Shown here: one piece after another, positions 18,969 through 29,240 of the stretch | How the letters are laid out: each line of letters opens with the position of its first letter | Position numbering within the stretch: the stretch's first letter is position 1 | Assembly (NCBI RefSeq): GCF_004363555.1 | Contig: NZ_SNZJ01000018.1 | Span: forward strand, 1-64,000 | Direction of reading: 5' to 3' | DNA: 64,000 nucleotides | Source of the DNA: Halomonas ventosae | GTDB taxonomy: Bacteria; Pseudomonadota; Gammaproteobacteria; Pseudomonadales; Halomonadaceae | Program-made: the position numbers and the translations under genes | The notes under the pieces: generated by a model | Seen by the model: only the letters and a program-made list of their open reading frames with translations | The model's database searches: none | Told to the model about the DNA's origin: nothing

Positions 18969-19829
18969 TCATCCCGGCGGCGTCGCGGCGTCGATGGCAA
19001 GAAAGGCGGGCCTCGCCGGCAACTGCCAGAGGCGCCGCGGCAACCGCTGGTCATGTCCCGGCTGCCAGCCGCTGGCCAGCGCCTGCCAGGTAAAGGCCTG
19101 CGCCTGCTCGCAGGCCGTGACCAGCGACTCGCCCGCCGCCAGGCGCGCCGCCAGGGCACTGGCCAGGGTACAGCCGGAGCCGTGGAAGCGCCCCGCGAGC
19201 CGCGGCCAGGTCCACTGCCGGCTGGTCTCCGGCGCATGCAGGGTGTGTTCCACCCGGTCGGCCGGCACCCGTCCCGCGGGGTGGTCGGTGCCGGTGACCA
19301 GCAGGGCCTGGCAGCCGAGGGACATCAACCGCACCGCCCGCTCGGTGTCATCGACGAATTCGGCACCCGCCAGTCGGGCCAGCTCCTGGCGGTTGGGCGT
19401 CAGGATATCCACATGCGGCAGCAGGTGATGGCACATGGCGTCGATCAGCTCGGCTGTGGACAAGTCACTGCCACCGCCGGCCCTGAGGACCGGATCCATC
19501 ACCACCGGTACCCCCGGCCGACGCCGCAGGATATCCACCACGGCATCCAGCACGGCACCATCCGCGATCAGGCCGATCTTGATCGCGGCAATCTCGAAGT
19601 CGTCCAGGGCCGCCGACATGGCGAACAGGTCATCGGCGGGCACGGGCCTCACCGCGCTCACGTCCCGGCAGTTCTGCACCGTCAGCGCCGTGGGCACGGT
19701 CAACGCCCAGCCGCCGCAGGCCGCCACCGCCTCGCTGTCGGCGACCAGGCCGGCGCCTCCGGTGGGATCGTGACCGGACAGCACCAGCACCGTCGGCAGG
19801 TGAGGGGAGAGTTCAGGAGAATCGGCCAT
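18969..19829 (-). CDS. thiD: Hydroxymethylpyrimidine/phosphomethylpyrimidine kinase
   Basis: Ribokinase-fold kinase that phosphorylates HMP and HMP-P in thiamine pyrimidine synthesis. The 286-residue protein has the N-terminal motif [19 protein letters not shown] (about 15-33), a [14 protein letters not shown] segment, and the C-terminal anion-hole motif [17 protein letters not shown] with the catalytic Asp position replaced by the usual GSGCT context. It is about 20 residues longer than E. coli ThiD at the C-terminus. Its ATG overlaps the hemJ stop codon by one base (TGATG), suggesting coupled translation. Confidence 0.93.
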   Translation of the reverse strand: MADSPELSPHLPTVLVLSGHDPTGGAGLVADSEAVAACGGWALTVPTALTVQNCRDVSAVRPVPADDLFAMSAALDDFEIAAIKIGLIADGAVLDAVVDILRRRPGVPVVMDPVLRAGGGSDLSTAELIDAMCHHLLPHVDILTPNRQELARLAGAEFVDDTERAVRLMSLGCQALLVTGTDHPAGRVPADRVEHTLHAPETSRQWTWPRLAGRFHGSGCTLASALAARLAAGESLVTACEQAQAFTWQALASGWQPGHDQRLPRRLWQLPARPAFLAIDAATPPG

Positions 19830-20260
19830 CAGAACGGTTTCAGCACGGCCAGGAAGATGATCAGCAGCAGGGCGATCACCGGCAACTCGTTGAACCAGCG
19901 AAAGAACACATGGCCGCGTCGACAGCGCGCTCCGGCGAACTGCTTCAGGTAGATCAGGCAGACATGGTGATAGCCCACCAGCAACGCCACCAGCAGCAGC
20001 TTGGCATGGATCCAGCCCTGGGCGAGCCAGGCGGGATTGAGCACCAGCAGGGCGCCCCCGAACAGCAGCACGGCGATCATCGACGGGGTCATGATCCCGC
20101 GGTAGAGCTTGCGCTCCATCACCAGGAAGTGATCGATGGCCTGCTGCTCGCCCCTGTCCCGGGCCATGGCGTGGTAGACGTACAGGCGCGGCAAGTAGAA
20201 CAGGGCGGCGAACCAGGTCACCATGGCCACCAGGTGCAGGGCCTTCATCCACAGATACAT
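19829..20260 (-). CDS. hemJ: Protoporphyrinogen IX oxidase HemJ
   Basis: Small inner-membrane protein of the HemJ (UPF0093/CopD-like) family that oxidises protoporphyrinogen IX in bacteria lacking HemG or HemY. The 143-residue protein has about four membrane segments and the conserved start MYLWMKALHLVAMVTWFAAL, with His9. It continues with FYLPRLYVYHA and the later HAKLLLVALLVGYH segment. It lies between a ClC channel gene and thiD on the same strand. With hemL close by and hemW further off, the region carries several haem-related genes. Confidence 0.93.
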   Translation of the reverse strand: MYLWMKALHLVAMVTWFAALFYLPRLYVYHAMARDRGEQQAIDHFLVMERKLYRGIMTPSMIAVLLFGGALLVLNPAWLAQGWIHAKLLLVALLVGYHHVCLIYLKQFAGARCRRGHVFFRWFNELPVIALLLIIFLAVLKPF

Positions 20261-20269
20261 GACGACTCC

Positions 20270-22042
20270 TCAGCCGTGGGTCGAATCGGAAAAGCGGTAG
20301 TAGCGCTCGATGGCGTCGCGGGTGATGATACCGGAAATCCGCTTCTGCTTCGGCCGGTGACCGTGCTCCACGTAGAGGGCATCCAGCGCCTTGTCGTTGA
20401 GTCGTTCGAAGGCCTCGGAGAGCGTCGCCTGCAGGTGGATCGGTGCCATGTCCAGGCGCTGGCCAGGAATCTCCAGCAGGTCCAGCAGGGCGCTGTCGTC
20501 CTCCGACTCGGGCTCGTCATGCTCCAGCAGCCAGCGGGCCAGGTCGGCCGCCTTGAGCGCCAGGGTCGGCTTGTCGTCCGTGGAGCGCTCGATCAGCACC
20601 CAGGCAGGGTTGGACTCGAGCAGGGCACTGGCCTGGTCACGGGTCACCATGCGCGAGGTGCGCACCAGGCTGCGCTCCATCACCGCCGGGACCGAGACCC
20701 GCGACAGCGCCTGCATCAGGGGCTGCTGCAGCGGGTGCAGGCCTTGGCGGGTCTGGGTGAGGAAGAACCCCTGGCTGCGGCTCAGCTGCCGCGCCGTGAG
20801 GCCCGCCACCACCACCGCCAGCATCCCCGGCATGATGATGCCGGGATTGTGGGTGAGCTCGAGCAGCGCCATCAGGGCCGCCAGGGGCGCCTGCAGGACG
20901 GCCCCCATCATGGCGGCCATGCCCAGCAGGGCATAGACCTCGGGTGCCGAGGCCCCCACCGGCAGCAGGGCCTGGCCGGCCAGGCCACACAGGGCACCGG
21001 CCGCACCGCCGACCACCAGGATGGGGCCGATGATGCTGATCGGGATGCCACAGGCCACGGTGAAGGCCGTGAGCAGCAGCTTGCCGATGGCCACCGCCAC
21101 CAGCACGTCCACCGCTGCGGCCCCGCCCAGCGCCAGCTGCAGCGTGTCATAGCCCATCCCCTGCACCTCGGGGTACCACCAGGCCACCCCTGCCACCGCC
21201 AGCGCCGCCAGGGCGAAGCGCGGCGCCATGGGCAGGCGCTGAAGCCGCTCGTGCCCGCGGGCCACACGCACGAAGAGTGCCGCCAGCAGCCCGATCAGCA
21301 GGGCACTGGCCAGGATCCAGGGCAGGTCCAGCAGGGATCTCAGGTGCAGGTCGGGGATGCCGATGGCGGGTTCGGGCCCGTAGACCAGCTGGGCCACCAC
21401 GGCACCCATGGAGGAGGCCAGGATCACCGGCATGAAGCCGATGATGGTGTACTCCATCATCACCACTTCCATGGCGAAGATGACGCCGGCGATGGGCGTG
21501 TTGAACGAGGCCGAAATGCCCGCCGCCGTGCCACAGGCCACCAGCACCCTGAGGCTGTTGTGGGGCAGGCGCAGGTACTGCCCGAGGCCGGTGGAAGCCG
21601 CCGCCCCCAGATGAATCGCCGGCCCCTCGCGACCGGCGGAAAGGCCACCGATCACCGACACCACGCCCACCCACCACTGGGCCAGCCAGTTGCGCAGCGG
21701 GAAGCGTCCCTGATGATAGGTCAGCCGGTCGATGACATGGACCACCCCGATACGCCGTCCCTCCGGCGGCAGGCGAATGAGCCACAGGCCGATCAGGGCC
21801 GCCGCGACCAGGGGCATCAGCACCCGCAGGGCCGACGGCAGGGCCTCGAAGGCCTCGGGGTCGCCGTCGGGAAACAGCAGCATGCCGCCCAGCGACAGCA
21901 GCAGGCGGAACACCACCATCAACCCGCCGGTCACCAGGCCCGACACCACGCCCAGCACGCAGAGCTGAGGCAGGGCATCGACGTTGGCCAGCTGGCGACG
22001 GAAGCCTTCCAGGCTGAAGTCGGGTAGCGAGAGACGCGGCAC
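20270..22042 (-). CDS. ClC-type chloride channel/antiporter with C-terminal CBS domains
   Basis: Inner-membrane anion transporter. The 590-residue protein has the ClC core (about 25-430) with the selectivity motif [10 protein letters not shown], whose Glu is the gating residue of antiporters. The third motif reads [13 protein letters not shown], less canonical than GIFAP. A cytoplasmic C-terminal part (about 450-590) looks like a CBS pair. A GTG at 22042 with AGGA upstream is preferred. An ATG at 22147 would add 35 residues and run into the argC leader. It ends 9 bp before hemJ. Confidence 0.88.
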   Translation of the reverse strand: MPRLSLPDFSLEGFRRQLANVDALPQLCVLGVVSGLVTGGLMVVFRLLLSLGGMLLFPDGDPEAFEALPSALRVLMPLVAAALIGLWLIRLPPEGRRIGVVHVIDRLTYHQGRFPLRNWLAQWWVGVVSVIGGLSAGREGPAIHLGAAASTGLGQYLRLPHNSLRVLVACGTAAGISASFNTPIAGVIFAMEVVMMEYTIIGFMPVILASSMGAVVAQLVYGPEPAIGIPDLHLRSLLDLPWILASALLIGLLAALFVRVARGHERLQRLPMAPRFALAALAVAGVAWWYPEVQGMGYDTLQLALGGAAAVDVLVAVAIGKLLLTAFTVACGIPISIIGPILVVGGAAGALCGLAGQALLPVGASAPEVYALLGMAAMMGAVLQAPLAALMALLELTHNPGIIMPGMLAVVVAGLTARQLSRSQGFFLTQTRQGLHPLQQPLMQALSRVSVPAVMERSLVRTSRMVTRDQASALLESNPAWVLIERSTDDKPTLALKAADLARWLLEHDEPESEDDSALLDLLEIPGQRLDMAPIHLQATLSEAFERLNDKALDALYVEHGHRPKQKRISGIITRDAIERYYRFSDSTHG

Positions 22043-22170
22043 GGCGACGATCCTGTTCGACCTTGCTGGGGGGACCCGCCAGGCTGGGCCTGGGTAGGGC
22101 GCGTCTCTCTTGTGTATCATATCCGGGGACACAGGTCCCAGCGTCACGTCACCAACCCCAGGAGGCCATC

Positions 22171-23205
22171 GTGATCAAGGTCGGAATCGTCGGCGGCACC
22201 GGTTACACCGGCGTCGAACTGCTCAGGCTGCTGGCCCGTCACCCGGACGTGGCGGTGGAGGCCATCACCTCACGCTCCGAGGCCGGCATGGCCGTCAGCG
22301 AGCTGTATCCCAACCTGCGCGGCCACTACGACGACCTGGCCTTCAGCGAGCCCGATGCCGACCGGCTGGCCCGCTGCGATGCCGTCTTCTTTGCCACCCC
22401 CCACGGCGTGGCCCATGCCCTCGCCGGCGAACTGCTCGACCGGGGCACTCGGGTCATCGACCTCTCGGCCGACTTCCGGCTGCGCGACACCGAGGAGTGG
22501 GCCCGCTGGTACGGCCAGCCCCACGGGGCCCCCGAGCTGCTGGCCGAGGCGGTCTACGGCCTGCCAGAGGTCAACCGCGAGCAGATCCGCCAGGCACGAC
22601 TGATCGCCGTGCCCGGCTGCTACCCCACCGCCGTTCAGCTCGGCCTGCTGCCGCTGCTGGAAGCGGGCGTGATCGATACCGACCAGGTCATCGCCGACTG
22701 CAAGTCCGGCGTCACCGGCGCCGGCCGCGGTGCCAAGGTGCCCTCGCTGCTGGCCGAGGCCAGCGAGTCCATGAAGGCCTATGGCGCCTCGGGCCACCGC
22801 CATCTGCCGGAGATCCGCCAGGGGCTGGCCGAGGCCGCCGGCGGCCCGGTGGGGCTGACCTTCGTGCCCCACCTGACGCCGATGATCCGCGGCATCCACG
22901 CCACCATCTACGGCCGCCTGACCGCTGACCCCGGTGACCTCCAGGCGCTCTTCGAGCGGCGCTTCGCCGATGAGCCCTTCGTGGACGTGATGCCGGCCGG
23001 CAGCCATCCCGAGACACGCAGCGTGAAGGGGGCCAACCTCTGCCGCCTGGCGGTCCACCGTCCCGGTGACGGCGACACCGTGGTGGTGCTCTCGGTGATC
23101 GACAACCTGGTCAAGGGCGCCTCAGGCCAGGCCGTGCACAACCTCAACCTGATGTTCGGCCTCGATGAGCTGGCCGGCCTCGACGCCCCGGCCATCATGC
23201 CCTGA
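22171..23205 (+). CDS. argC: N-acetyl-gamma-glutamyl-phosphate reductase
   Basis: NADPH-dependent third step of arginine synthesis. The 344-residue protein starts with GTG after AGGAGG-like CCAGGAGGCC. It has the nucleotide-binding motif [20 protein letters not shown] (about 6-25) and the catalytic Cys150 in [16 protein letters not shown]. It ends in [16 protein letters not shown], typical of the family. It diverges from the ClC gene, and a strong intrinsic terminator follows 23 bp after the stop. Confidence 0.98.
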   Translation: MIKVGIVGGTGYTGVELLRLLARHPDVAVEAITSRSEAGMAVSELYPNLRGHYDDLAFSEPDADRLARCDAVFFATPHGVAHALAGELLDRGTRVIDLSADFRLRDTEEWARWYGQPHGAPELLAEAVYGLPEVNREQIRQARLIAVPGCYPTAVQLGLLPLLEAGVIDTDQVIADCKSGVTGAGRGAKVPSLLAEASESMKAYGASGHRHLPEIRQGLAEAAGGPVGLTFVPHLTPMIRGIHATIYGRLTADPGDLQALFERRFADEPFVDVMPAGSHPETRSVKGANLCRLAVHRPGDGDTVVVLSVIDNLVKGASGQAVHNLNLMFGLDELAGLDAPAIMP

Positions 23206-23227
23206 GCCGCACCACACGCGGCTCGCT

Positions 23228-23257
23228 CCCCAGCAAAAGTTGACCCTTTTGCTGGGG
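23228..23257 (+). terminator. argC terminator
   Basis: A perfect 12-bp stem, CCCCAGCAAAAG and its complement, encloses a 6-nt loop (TTGACC) and is followed by ATTGTGG. It lies 23 bp after argC and 54 bp before erpA. Confidence 0.75.
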
Positions 23258-23310
23258 ATTGTGGATAATCCCCCCTGGCAAGACATTCATCGATCCAGGG
23301 GAGGTCACCC

Positions 23311-23664
23311 ATGAGCGGTGCCGAATCCTTCGTTCCCACCCCCTTGTTGCTCTCGGACGGGGCGCGTGCCCGTCTCGCGGCGCTCATCGAGGAACAGGGC
23401 AACCCCCGGCTCAAGCTGCGGGTCTACGTCACCGGCGGTGGCTGCTCGGGCTTCCAGTACGGCTTCGACTTCGCCGAGGACGTCGCCGACGACGACACCC
23501 TCGTCGAATTCGGCCAGGTGGCGCTGGTGGTCGACCCGCTCTCCTACCAGTACCTCGTCGGTTCCACCGTCGACTACGAGGAGGGGCTCGCCGGTGCCCG
23601 CTTCCTGGTGCAGAACCCCAACGCCACCACCACCTGCGGCTGCGGTGCCTCCTTCATGGTCTGA
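23311..23664 (+). CDS. erpA: Iron-sulfur cluster insertion protein ErpA
   Basis: A-type Fe-S carrier that delivers clusters to apoproteins, including IspG in E. coli. The 117-residue protein has the three invariant cysteines, C45 in [11 protein letters not shown] and C109/C111 in TTCGCGASF. The start follows GGGGAGG. It sits alone between the argC terminator and the amino-acid ABC operon. Confidence 0.97.
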   Translation: MSGAESFVPTPLLLSDGARARLAALIEEQGNPRLKLRVYVTGGGCSGFQYGFDFAEDVADDDTLVEFGQVALVVDPLSYQYLVGSTVDYEEGLAGARFLVQNPNATTTCGCGASFMV

Positions 23665-23778
23665 CCGCCAGCGTTGGCTCAGCGGCGACAGCACGCTTTC
23701 CCCTCCACTTGACGCTTCCCCGGGAACTCGCCATGGTTTAAGGCGTAATCCACAACAAGTTCTTCCATGGGGAATTGT

Positions 23779-24546
23779 ATGAAACGCCAACTGAAGACCG
23801 CCTCCCTGGCCGCCAGCGTCGCTTTCGGGCTGGGGCTTGCCGGTGTGGCCAACGCCGACAATCATGTCCTCGAGGTCGTCACCGACCCGAGTTTCGTGCC
23901 CTTCGAGATGATGGACCAGGAGACCGGCGAGATGGTCGGCTTCGACATGGACATCATCAGCGAGCTGGCCGAGCGTGCCGGCTTCGAGTACAACCTGCGC
24001 ACCATGGACTTCAACGGCATCATCCCCGCCGTGCAGACCGGCAATGTCGACATCGCCATCGCCGGCATCACCATCACCGAGGAGCGCGAGGAGGTCGTCG
24101 ACTTCTCCGACCCCTACTACGACAGCGGCCTGCGGATCCTGGTCGGCGCCAACGACGACAGCGTCGCGGAGCTCGAGGACCTGAAGGGCAAGAAGATCGG
24201 CACCAAGGTCGGCTCCACCAGCTACGACTTCCTCGAGAAGAACCTCGGCGACGAGGCCGACATCACCCCCTACCCGGGCAGCAGTGACATGTACATGGCC
24301 CTGCTCGGCGGCAGTGTCGATGCCGTCTTCTACGACGCTCCCAACGTCGGCTACTTCTCCCAGACCCGCGGCGAGGGTCGCGTCAAGGTCGTCGGCGACC
24401 TCTACGAGGGCCAGCAGTACGGCATCGCCTTCGCAGACGGCAGCGAATGGGTCGAGCCCGTCAACGAGGCCCTGGCCGCCATGAAGGAAGACGGCACCTA
24501 CGACGAGATCCACGCCAAGTGGTTCGGTAGCGCCAGCGGCGAATGA
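23779..24546 (+). CDS. Polar amino-acid ABC transporter, periplasmic binding protein
   Basis: Periplasmic solute-binding protein of family 3 (GlnH/ArtI type). The 255-residue protein has a Sec signal peptide ending around ANADN (about residue 26) and the family start [12 protein letters not shown] followed by [15 protein letters not shown]. The ligand-site strand reads [22 protein letters not shown]. It is the first gene of a binding protein-permease-ATPase operon. The pattern is nearest to GlnH, but substrate cannot be fixed from sequence. The ATG at 23779 has GGGGAA 5 bp upstream. Confidence 0.9.
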   Translation: MKRQLKTASLAASVAFGLGLAGVANADNHVLEVVTDPSFVPFEMMDQETGEMVGFDMDIISELAERAGFEYNLRTMDFNGIIPAVQTGNVDIAIAGITITEEREEVVDFSDPYYDSGLRILVGANDDSVAELEDLKGKKIGTKVGSTSYDFLEKNLGDEADITPYPGSSDMYMALLGGSVDAVFYDAPNVGYFSQTRGEGRVKVVGDLYEGQQYGIAFADGSEWVEPVNEALAAMKEDGTYDEIHAKWFGSASGE

Positions 24547-24656
24547 TCCCCTTCGCCTGCTGATCGCGGGGCCGGGTCAAGCGCCCGGCCTCGTTGCGTT
24601 GCGAACACCGCACGCTCCCCCCTGTCGTCACCCCTGCGTCTTGACGGAGAAACCTT

Positions 24657-25328
24657 GTGGACGTCACCTTCCAATTCGACTGGCAGGCGGCCTTTGCCTC
24701 CATTCCCCACCTGCTACCGGGGATTCCCTACACCCTGCTGATCTCCTTTGCGGGCCTGGCCATCGGCTTTCTCATCGGCATCATCTTCGGCCTGCTGCGC
24801 ATCAGTCCCATCGCCTGGCTGCGGGTTCCCGCGATCACCTATATCGAGATCTTCCGCGGCACCCCGGTCCTCGTCCAGGTGCTGTTCATCTTCTACGGTC
24901 TGCCCCAGCTGCTGGGGGGCCCGATCAATGCCCTGGTGGCCGGCATTGCCGCCATCGCCGTCAACTCCGGCGCCTACATCTCCGAGATCGTCCGCGGCGG
25001 CGTGCAGTCCATCGATCGAGGCCAGAAGGAGGCCGGGCTCTCGCTGGGGCTCTCTCGACGCCAGACCTTCCGCTACATCATCTGGCCCCAGGCCTTCCGG
25101 CGCATGATCCCGGCGCTGGGCAACCAGGGCATCATCAGCATCAAGGACACCTCGCTGTTCTCGGTGATCGGGGTCGGCGAGCTGGTCCGTCAGGGCCAGG
25201 TCTATATCGCCACCACCTTCACTGCCCTGGAGGTCTACCTGATGGTCGCCATGCTCTATCTGGCGATCACGCTCTCCCTGTCGCTGGTGCTGCGCATCAT
25301 CGAACGCAAGGGCCTGGCCGGACAATAA
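24657..25328 (+). CDS. Polar amino-acid ABC transporter permease (GlnP type)
   Basis: Single-subunit permease that would form a homodimer. The 223-residue protein has about five membrane segments and the EAA loop EAGLSLGLSRRQTFRYIIWP, which contacts the ATPase. The start is GTG with GGAGAAA upstream; the first residues VTFQFDWQAAFASIPHLLPG match GlnP-like proteins. It lies 110 bp after the binding-protein gene and 12 bp before the ATPase gene. Confidence 0.93.
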   Translation: MDVTFQFDWQAAFASIPHLLPGIPYTLLISFAGLAIGFLIGIIFGLLRISPIAWLRVPAITYIEIFRGTPVLVQVLFIFYGLPQLLGGPINALVAGIAAIAVNSGAYISEIVRGGVQSIDRGQKEAGLSLGLSRRQTFRYIIWPQAFRRMIPALGNQGIISIKDTSLFSVIGVGELVRQGQVYIATTFTALEVYLMVAMLYLAITLSLSLVLRIIERKGLAGQ

Positions 25329-25340
25329 GGAAAGCGCGAC

Positions 25341-26114
25341 ATGAACCAAGACAAGTCCTCTTCCGGCGCCGACCCCATCGTGCGCCTCGACAAGGTCAAC
25401 AAGTTCTTCGGCGACCTGCACGTCCTGAAGGACATCGATCTGGAGGTCTCGCCCGGGGAAGTGGTGGTGATCGTCGGTGCCAGCGGCTCGGGCAAGTCGA
25501 CGCTGATCCGCTGCATCAATGGCCTCGAGGAGTTCCAGCAGGGCCATATCGAGGTCGATGGCAACGAGCTGCTGCCCCATGGCAAGGCCGGCCAGGCACT
25601 GCAGAAGATCCGTACCGAGGTCGGCATGGTCTTCCAGCAGTTCAACCTCTTCCCGCACCTGAGCGTGCTCGACAACGTGACCTTGGCACCCATGAAGGTG
25701 CGCGGCTGGAGCCGTGCGGATGCCATCGAGACGGCCGAACGGCTGCTCGAGCGGGTGGGCATCAGCGACCAGGCGGCCAAGCACCCCGGGCAGCTCTCCG
25801 GCGGTCAGCAGCAGCGTGTGGCCCTGGCGCGCGCCCTGGCGATGGAGCCGCGCCTGATGCTGTTCGATGAGCCGACCTCGGCGCTCGACCCGGAGATGAT
25901 CGGCGAGGTCCTCGATGCCATGCGTGAGCTGGCGAAAGAGGGCATGACCATGATGATCGTGACCCACGAGATGGGCTTCGCCCGGGAGGTCGCCGACCGG
26001 GTGATCTTCATCCACCAGGGCGAGATCGCCGAGGAGGGGCCGCCCGAAGAGGTCCTGGACCATCCCCGCAACAAGCCGACCCAGCAGTTCCTGTCGAGGG
26101 TTCTCAAGCACTGA
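25341..26114 (+). CDS. Polar amino-acid ABC transporter ATPase (GlnQ type)
   Basis: ATPase that powers the amino-acid importer. The 257-residue protein has Walker [10 protein letters not shown] (about 48-56), Q-loop [10 protein letters not shown], signature [15 protein letters not shown] and Walker [15 protein letters not shown]. The H-loop is VTHEMGFA. It has a clear AAGGAAAG ribosome site and is the last gene of the three-gene operon, closed by an intrinsic terminator. Confidence 0.95.
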   Translation: MNQDKSSSGADPIVRLDKVNKFFGDLHVLKDIDLEVSPGEVVVIVGASGSGKSTLIRCINGLEEFQQGHIEVDGNELLPHGKAGQALQKIRTEVGMVFQQFNLFPHLSVLDNVTLAPMKVRGWSRADAIETAERLLERVGISDQAAKHPGQLSGGQQQRVALARALAMEPRLMLFDEPTSALDPEMIGEVLDAMRELAKEGMTMMIVTHEMGFAREVADRVIFIHQGEIAEEGPPEEVLDHPRNKPTQQFLSRVLKH

Positions 26115-26140
26115 TCTCGCTCACAGGCACCCTCCCGCAA

Positions 26141-26172
26141 AGGCCCTGTCGTTATCGACAGGGCCTTTTTTT
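26141..26172 (+). terminator. Intrinsic terminator of the amino-acid ABC operon
   Basis: AGGCCCTGTCG-TTAT-CGACAGGGCCT is a perfect 11-bp stem with a 4-nt loop followed directly by a run of six or more T. It is the strongest intrinsic terminator in the window. Confidence 0.95.
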
Positions 26173-26474
26173 GCCTGTGGACAGAAAATCCGAAAAAACG
26201 GGCTCCAACGGCCTGCAGCCCCTGCCATGCGCGGCATCGGATGGATCACCGCAGGTTGTTCACCATCACGGTGACAAGCCGGGTAGACAGCGGTGGACAA
26301 GCGGTGTCCGAGTCGCGCTGTGGACAAGCGAGCTTTCCGTCCACAGGCTCCCGACACCTCATCCGCAGCCAGTCACCCTCCTGTCCCGGCAGGAGTCAAC
26401 AACGCAAGCTGTTGAAAAAAATGAAACTGATACGGTTATCCACGGAAAATGTCCACACCAGTAGTTACTACCAC

Positions 26475-26515
26475 AACAGAACTTCTCTTTTATATTCTGT
26501 TTTATTGTTTAGGAG
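26475..26515. other. AT-rich stretch, possible DNA unwinding element
   Basis: A 41-bp segment of mostly A and T (TTTATATTCTGTTTTATTG at its centre) lies in an otherwise GC-rich region. It is flanked by DnaA-like boxes at 26436 and 26548. That arrangement is typical of an origin unwinding element, but it could equally be a promoter. Confidence 0.5.
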
Positions 26516-26645
26516 TGAAGAGAGGACCATCGGCCTGGGCAATCGGATGTGGAAAACCCTGACGATTACCCACAGGAGGTTTATACTGCCCCGCTGATTT
26601 CCACTCCTGACTGCAACATCGGCGCCATGCGCCAAGAGGTGACCC

Positions 26646-28550
26646 TTGGAGTATCCCGACCGCTTTGACGTCATCGTCATCGGCGGCGGCCATGCCGGAA
26701 CCGAAGCCGCCCTGGCCTCGGCCCGCATGGGCTGCCGGACCCTGCTGCTGACCCATAACATCGAGACCCTCGGCCAGATGTCCTGCAATCCCGCCATCGG
26801 CGGGATCGGCAAGAGCCATCTGGTCAAGGAGATCGACGCCCTGGGTGGTGCCATGGGCCTGGCAACCGACCAGGGTGGCATCCAGTTCCGCGTGCTCAAT
26901 GCCCGCAAGGGACCGGCAGTACGTGCCACCCGGGCCCAGGCCGATCGGGTCCGCTACAAGGCGGCGATTCGCACCATGCTGGAGACCCAGGCCAACCTGA
27001 CGCTCTTCCAGCAGGCGGCGGGCGACCTGATCGTCGAGGGTGATACCGTGCGCGGCGTGGTCACCGAGACCGGTATTCGCTTCATGGCCGAGACCGTGGT
27101 GCTGTGCACCGGAACCTTCCTCGGCGGGGTGATCCATATCGGCCTCGACACCAGCCGTGGTGGCCGCGCCGGAGACCCGCCCTCCAACGCCCTGGCGGAA
27201 CGCCTGCGGGCGTTGCCGTTCCGGGTCGACCGCCTGAAGACGGGAACGCCGCCCCGGCTCGACGCCAAGAGCGTCGATTACTCGTGTCTCGAGGAGCAGC
27301 CCGGCGACAGCCCGACGCCGGTGATGTCCTACCTCGGCAACCGCGGGATGCATCCCCGGCAGGTGAGCTGCCATATCGCGCACACCAACGAGCGCACCCA
27401 CGAGATCATCCTCGCCAACCTCGACCGTTCACCGATGTACTCCGGGGTGATCGAGGGGGTCGGGCCACGCTACTGCCCCTCCATCGAGGACAAGGTGCAT
27501 CGCTTTGCCGACAAGGCGAGCCACCAGGTGTTCATCGAGCCGGAAGGCCTCGACACCCACGAGCTCTACCCCAACGGGATCTCCACCTCGCTGCCCTTTG
27601 ACGTGCAGCTGCAGGTGGTGCGCTCCATCGAGGGGCTGGAGAACGCCCATATCACCCGGCCGGGTTATGCCATCGAGTATGACTTCTTCGATCCCCGGGA
27701 CCTGCGTCACTCCCTGGAAACGAAGTTTATCCACAACCTCTATTTCGCCGGCCAGATCAACGGCACCACCGGCTACGAGGAAGCGGGTGCCCAGGGGCTG
27801 CTGGCCGGCCTCAACGCCGCGCGGCGGGCCCGCGGGCTGGAGAGCTGGTCACCGCGTCGCGACGAGGCCTATCTCGGCGTGCTGGTCGATGACCTGATCA
27901 CCCTCGGGACCAGGGAGCCCTACCGCATGTTCACCTCCCGGGCCGAATACCGCCTGCTGCTGCGCGAAGACAACGCCGACATGCGACTCACCGAGACCGG
28001 TCGCGAACTCGGCCTGGTGGACGATGCCCGCTGGGCGGCCTTTGCGGCCAAGCGTGAGGCGGTTGAGCGCGAGAGCGCACGGCTCAAGGCCAGTTGGGTG
28101 CAGCCGGGCTCCCCGGCGGCCGCCCGAGTCGAGGCCCGGACCGGCACGCCGCTGGCGCGCGAATACAGCCTCATGGACCTGCTGCGGCGCCCTGAGCTCG
28201 CCTATGGCGACCTCGCCGACCTGCCCGGCATCGAAGGGCAAGCGGTCGAGGACGAGGCGGTGGCCGACCAGGTCCAGATCCAGGCCAAGTACCAGGGCTA
28301 TATCGATCGGCAGCAGAACGAGATCGACAAGCTCAAGCGCCACGAGGCCACGCCGCTGCCGGCCGACCTCGACTACCAGCGGGTCGAGGGGCTGTCCCAC
28401 GAGATCCGCCAGAAGCTCGAGGAGGCCCGCCCCGAGACCCTGGCCCAGGCCGGACGCATCTCTGGGGTGACCCCGGCAGCGGTCTCGATCCTGCTGATCC
28501 ACCTCAAGAAGCGGCGACTGCTCGACGACAGCCGGGCGGCCAGCGCATGA
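26646..28550 (+). CDS. mnmG: tRNA uridine-5-carboxymethylaminomethyl(34) synthesis enzyme MnmG
   Basis: FAD-dependent partner of MnmE in wobble-uridine modification. The 634-residue protein has the FAD-binding motif [19 protein letters not shown] (about 11-29) and [20 protein letters not shown]. It also has the CTGTFLGG segment and the C-terminal [15 protein letters not shown] helix. The start codon is TTG, supported by AAGAGGTG 5 bp upstream and by the family N-terminus [13 protein letters not shown]; no nearby ATG or GTG fits. Its stop overlaps the rsmG start by 4 bp. Confidence 0.98.
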   Translation: MEYPDRFDVIVIGGGHAGTEAALASARMGCRTLLLTHNIETLGQMSCNPAIGGIGKSHLVKEIDALGGAMGLATDQGGIQFRVLNARKGPAVRATRAQADRVRYKAAIRTMLETQANLTLFQQAAGDLIVEGDTVRGVVTETGIRFMAETVVLCTGTFLGGVIHIGLDTSRGGRAGDPPSNALAERLRALPFRVDRLKTGTPPRLDAKSVDYSCLEEQPGDSPTPVMSYLGNRGMHPRQVSCHIAHTNERTHEIILANLDRSPMYSGVIEGVGPRYCPSIEDKVHRFADKASHQVFIEPEGLDTHELYPNGISTSLPFDVQLQVVRSIEGLENAHITRPGYAIEYDFFDPRDLRHSLETKFIHNLYFAGQINGTTGYEEAGAQGLLAGLNAARRARGLESWSPRRDEAYLGVLVDDLITLGTREPYRMFTSRAEYRLLLREDNADMRLTETGRELGLVDDARWAAFAAKREAVERESARLKASWVQPGSPAAARVEARTGTPLAREYSLMDLLRRPELAYGDLADLPGIEGQAVEDEAVADQVQIQAKYQGYIDRQQNEIDKLKRHEATPLPADLDYQRVEGLSHEIRQKLEEARPETLAQAGRISGVTPAAVSILLIHLKKRRLLDDSRAASA

Positions 28551-29203
28551 CCTCGAGCGAGCAGATCGTCGAGGCGCGCCTCGATGGCGGACTGGCGGCG
28601 CTGGACATCGCCGTGGATGACGAGCAGCGCCATCGGCTGCTGGCGCTAGTGGGACTGTTGCACAAGTGGAACCGCGCCTATAACCTCACCGCGGTACGCA
28701 CGCCGGAGGAGATGGTGACCCGCCACCTCCTCGACAGTGCCGCGGTGCTGCCCTTCGTGCGGGGCCCGGAGCTGCTCGACGTGGGCTCGGGCCCCGGGCT
28801 GCCGGGACTGGTGCTGGCGATCCTCGACCCGAGCCTCGCGGTCACGCTGCTCGACAGCAACGGCAAGAAGGTGCGCTTCCAGCGCCAGGCCGTGATGGAG
28901 CTGGGCCTTGGCAACGTGACCCCGGAGCAGACCAGGGTCGAGGCCTTCGCGCCCGTCGCCGGGGGCTATGCCCAGGTGATCTCGCGGGCCTTCTCGAGCC
29001 TGGGCGATTTCATCGCGCTGACGTCGCGCCTGGTGGCACCGGATGGCGAATGGCTGGCCATGAAGGGGCCCGCCGTGGATGATGAACTGGCCGGACTGCC
29101 CGAGGAGATCGTCGTGGCGGCACGACACGACCTCGCGGTGCCCTACGAGAACGGTAGCCGGCAGCTCGTGGTCCTTCGGCACCGGGATGTGACCCAGGCC
29201 TGA
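28547..29203 (+). CDS. rsmG: 16S rRNA (guanine(527)-N7)-methyltransferase RsmG
   Basis: SAM-dependent methyltransferase (GidB) that modifies G527 of 16S rRNA. The 218-residue protein has the family segment [20 protein letters not shown] (about 43-62), the SAM-binding motif [17 protein letters not shown] (about 77-93) and the [10 protein letters not shown] motif. It overlaps mnmG by the ATGA tetranucleotide and precedes parA by about 37 bp, so mnmG-rsmG-parA-parB is probably one transcript. Confidence 0.97.
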   Translation: MTSSEQIVEARLDGGLAALDIAVDDEQRHRLLALVGLLHKWNRAYNLTAVRTPEEMVTRHLLDSAAVLPFVRGPELLDVGSGPGLPGLVLAILDPSLAVTLLDSNGKKVRFQRQAVMELGLGNVTPEQTRVEAFAPVAGGYAQVISRAFSSLGDFIALTSRLVAPDGEWLAMKGPAVDDELAGLPEEIVVAARHDLAVPYENGSRQLVVLRHRDVTQA

Positions 29204-29240
29204 CCCAGAGGCGTCTGTTTCCCCAGCAAGGGAGTTGCCC

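Larger units (their letters stand above)
26115..26645. other. DnaA-box-rich, AT-rich region upstream of mnmG (candidate oriC B)
   Basis: This 531-bp noncoding region has several DnaA-box-like 9-mers: TGTGGACAG (26176), TGTGGACAA (26319), CCGTCCACA (26337), TTATCCACG (26436), TGTGGAAAA (26548) and TTACCCACA (26566). All are near-consensus rather than perfect. An AT-rich stretch at about 26475-26515 lies within the cluster and could unwind. E. coli oriC sits at the equivalent place next to mnmG (gidA). No gene or RNA was recognised; the mnmG promoter should also lie here. Confidence 0.7.

Noticed and set aside
19910..22027. 705-residue His/Gln-rich open frame antisense to the ClC gene
   Set aside because: Composition is an artefact of the antisense of Leu/Trp/Ala-rich membrane codons; the ClC gene has clear family motifs.
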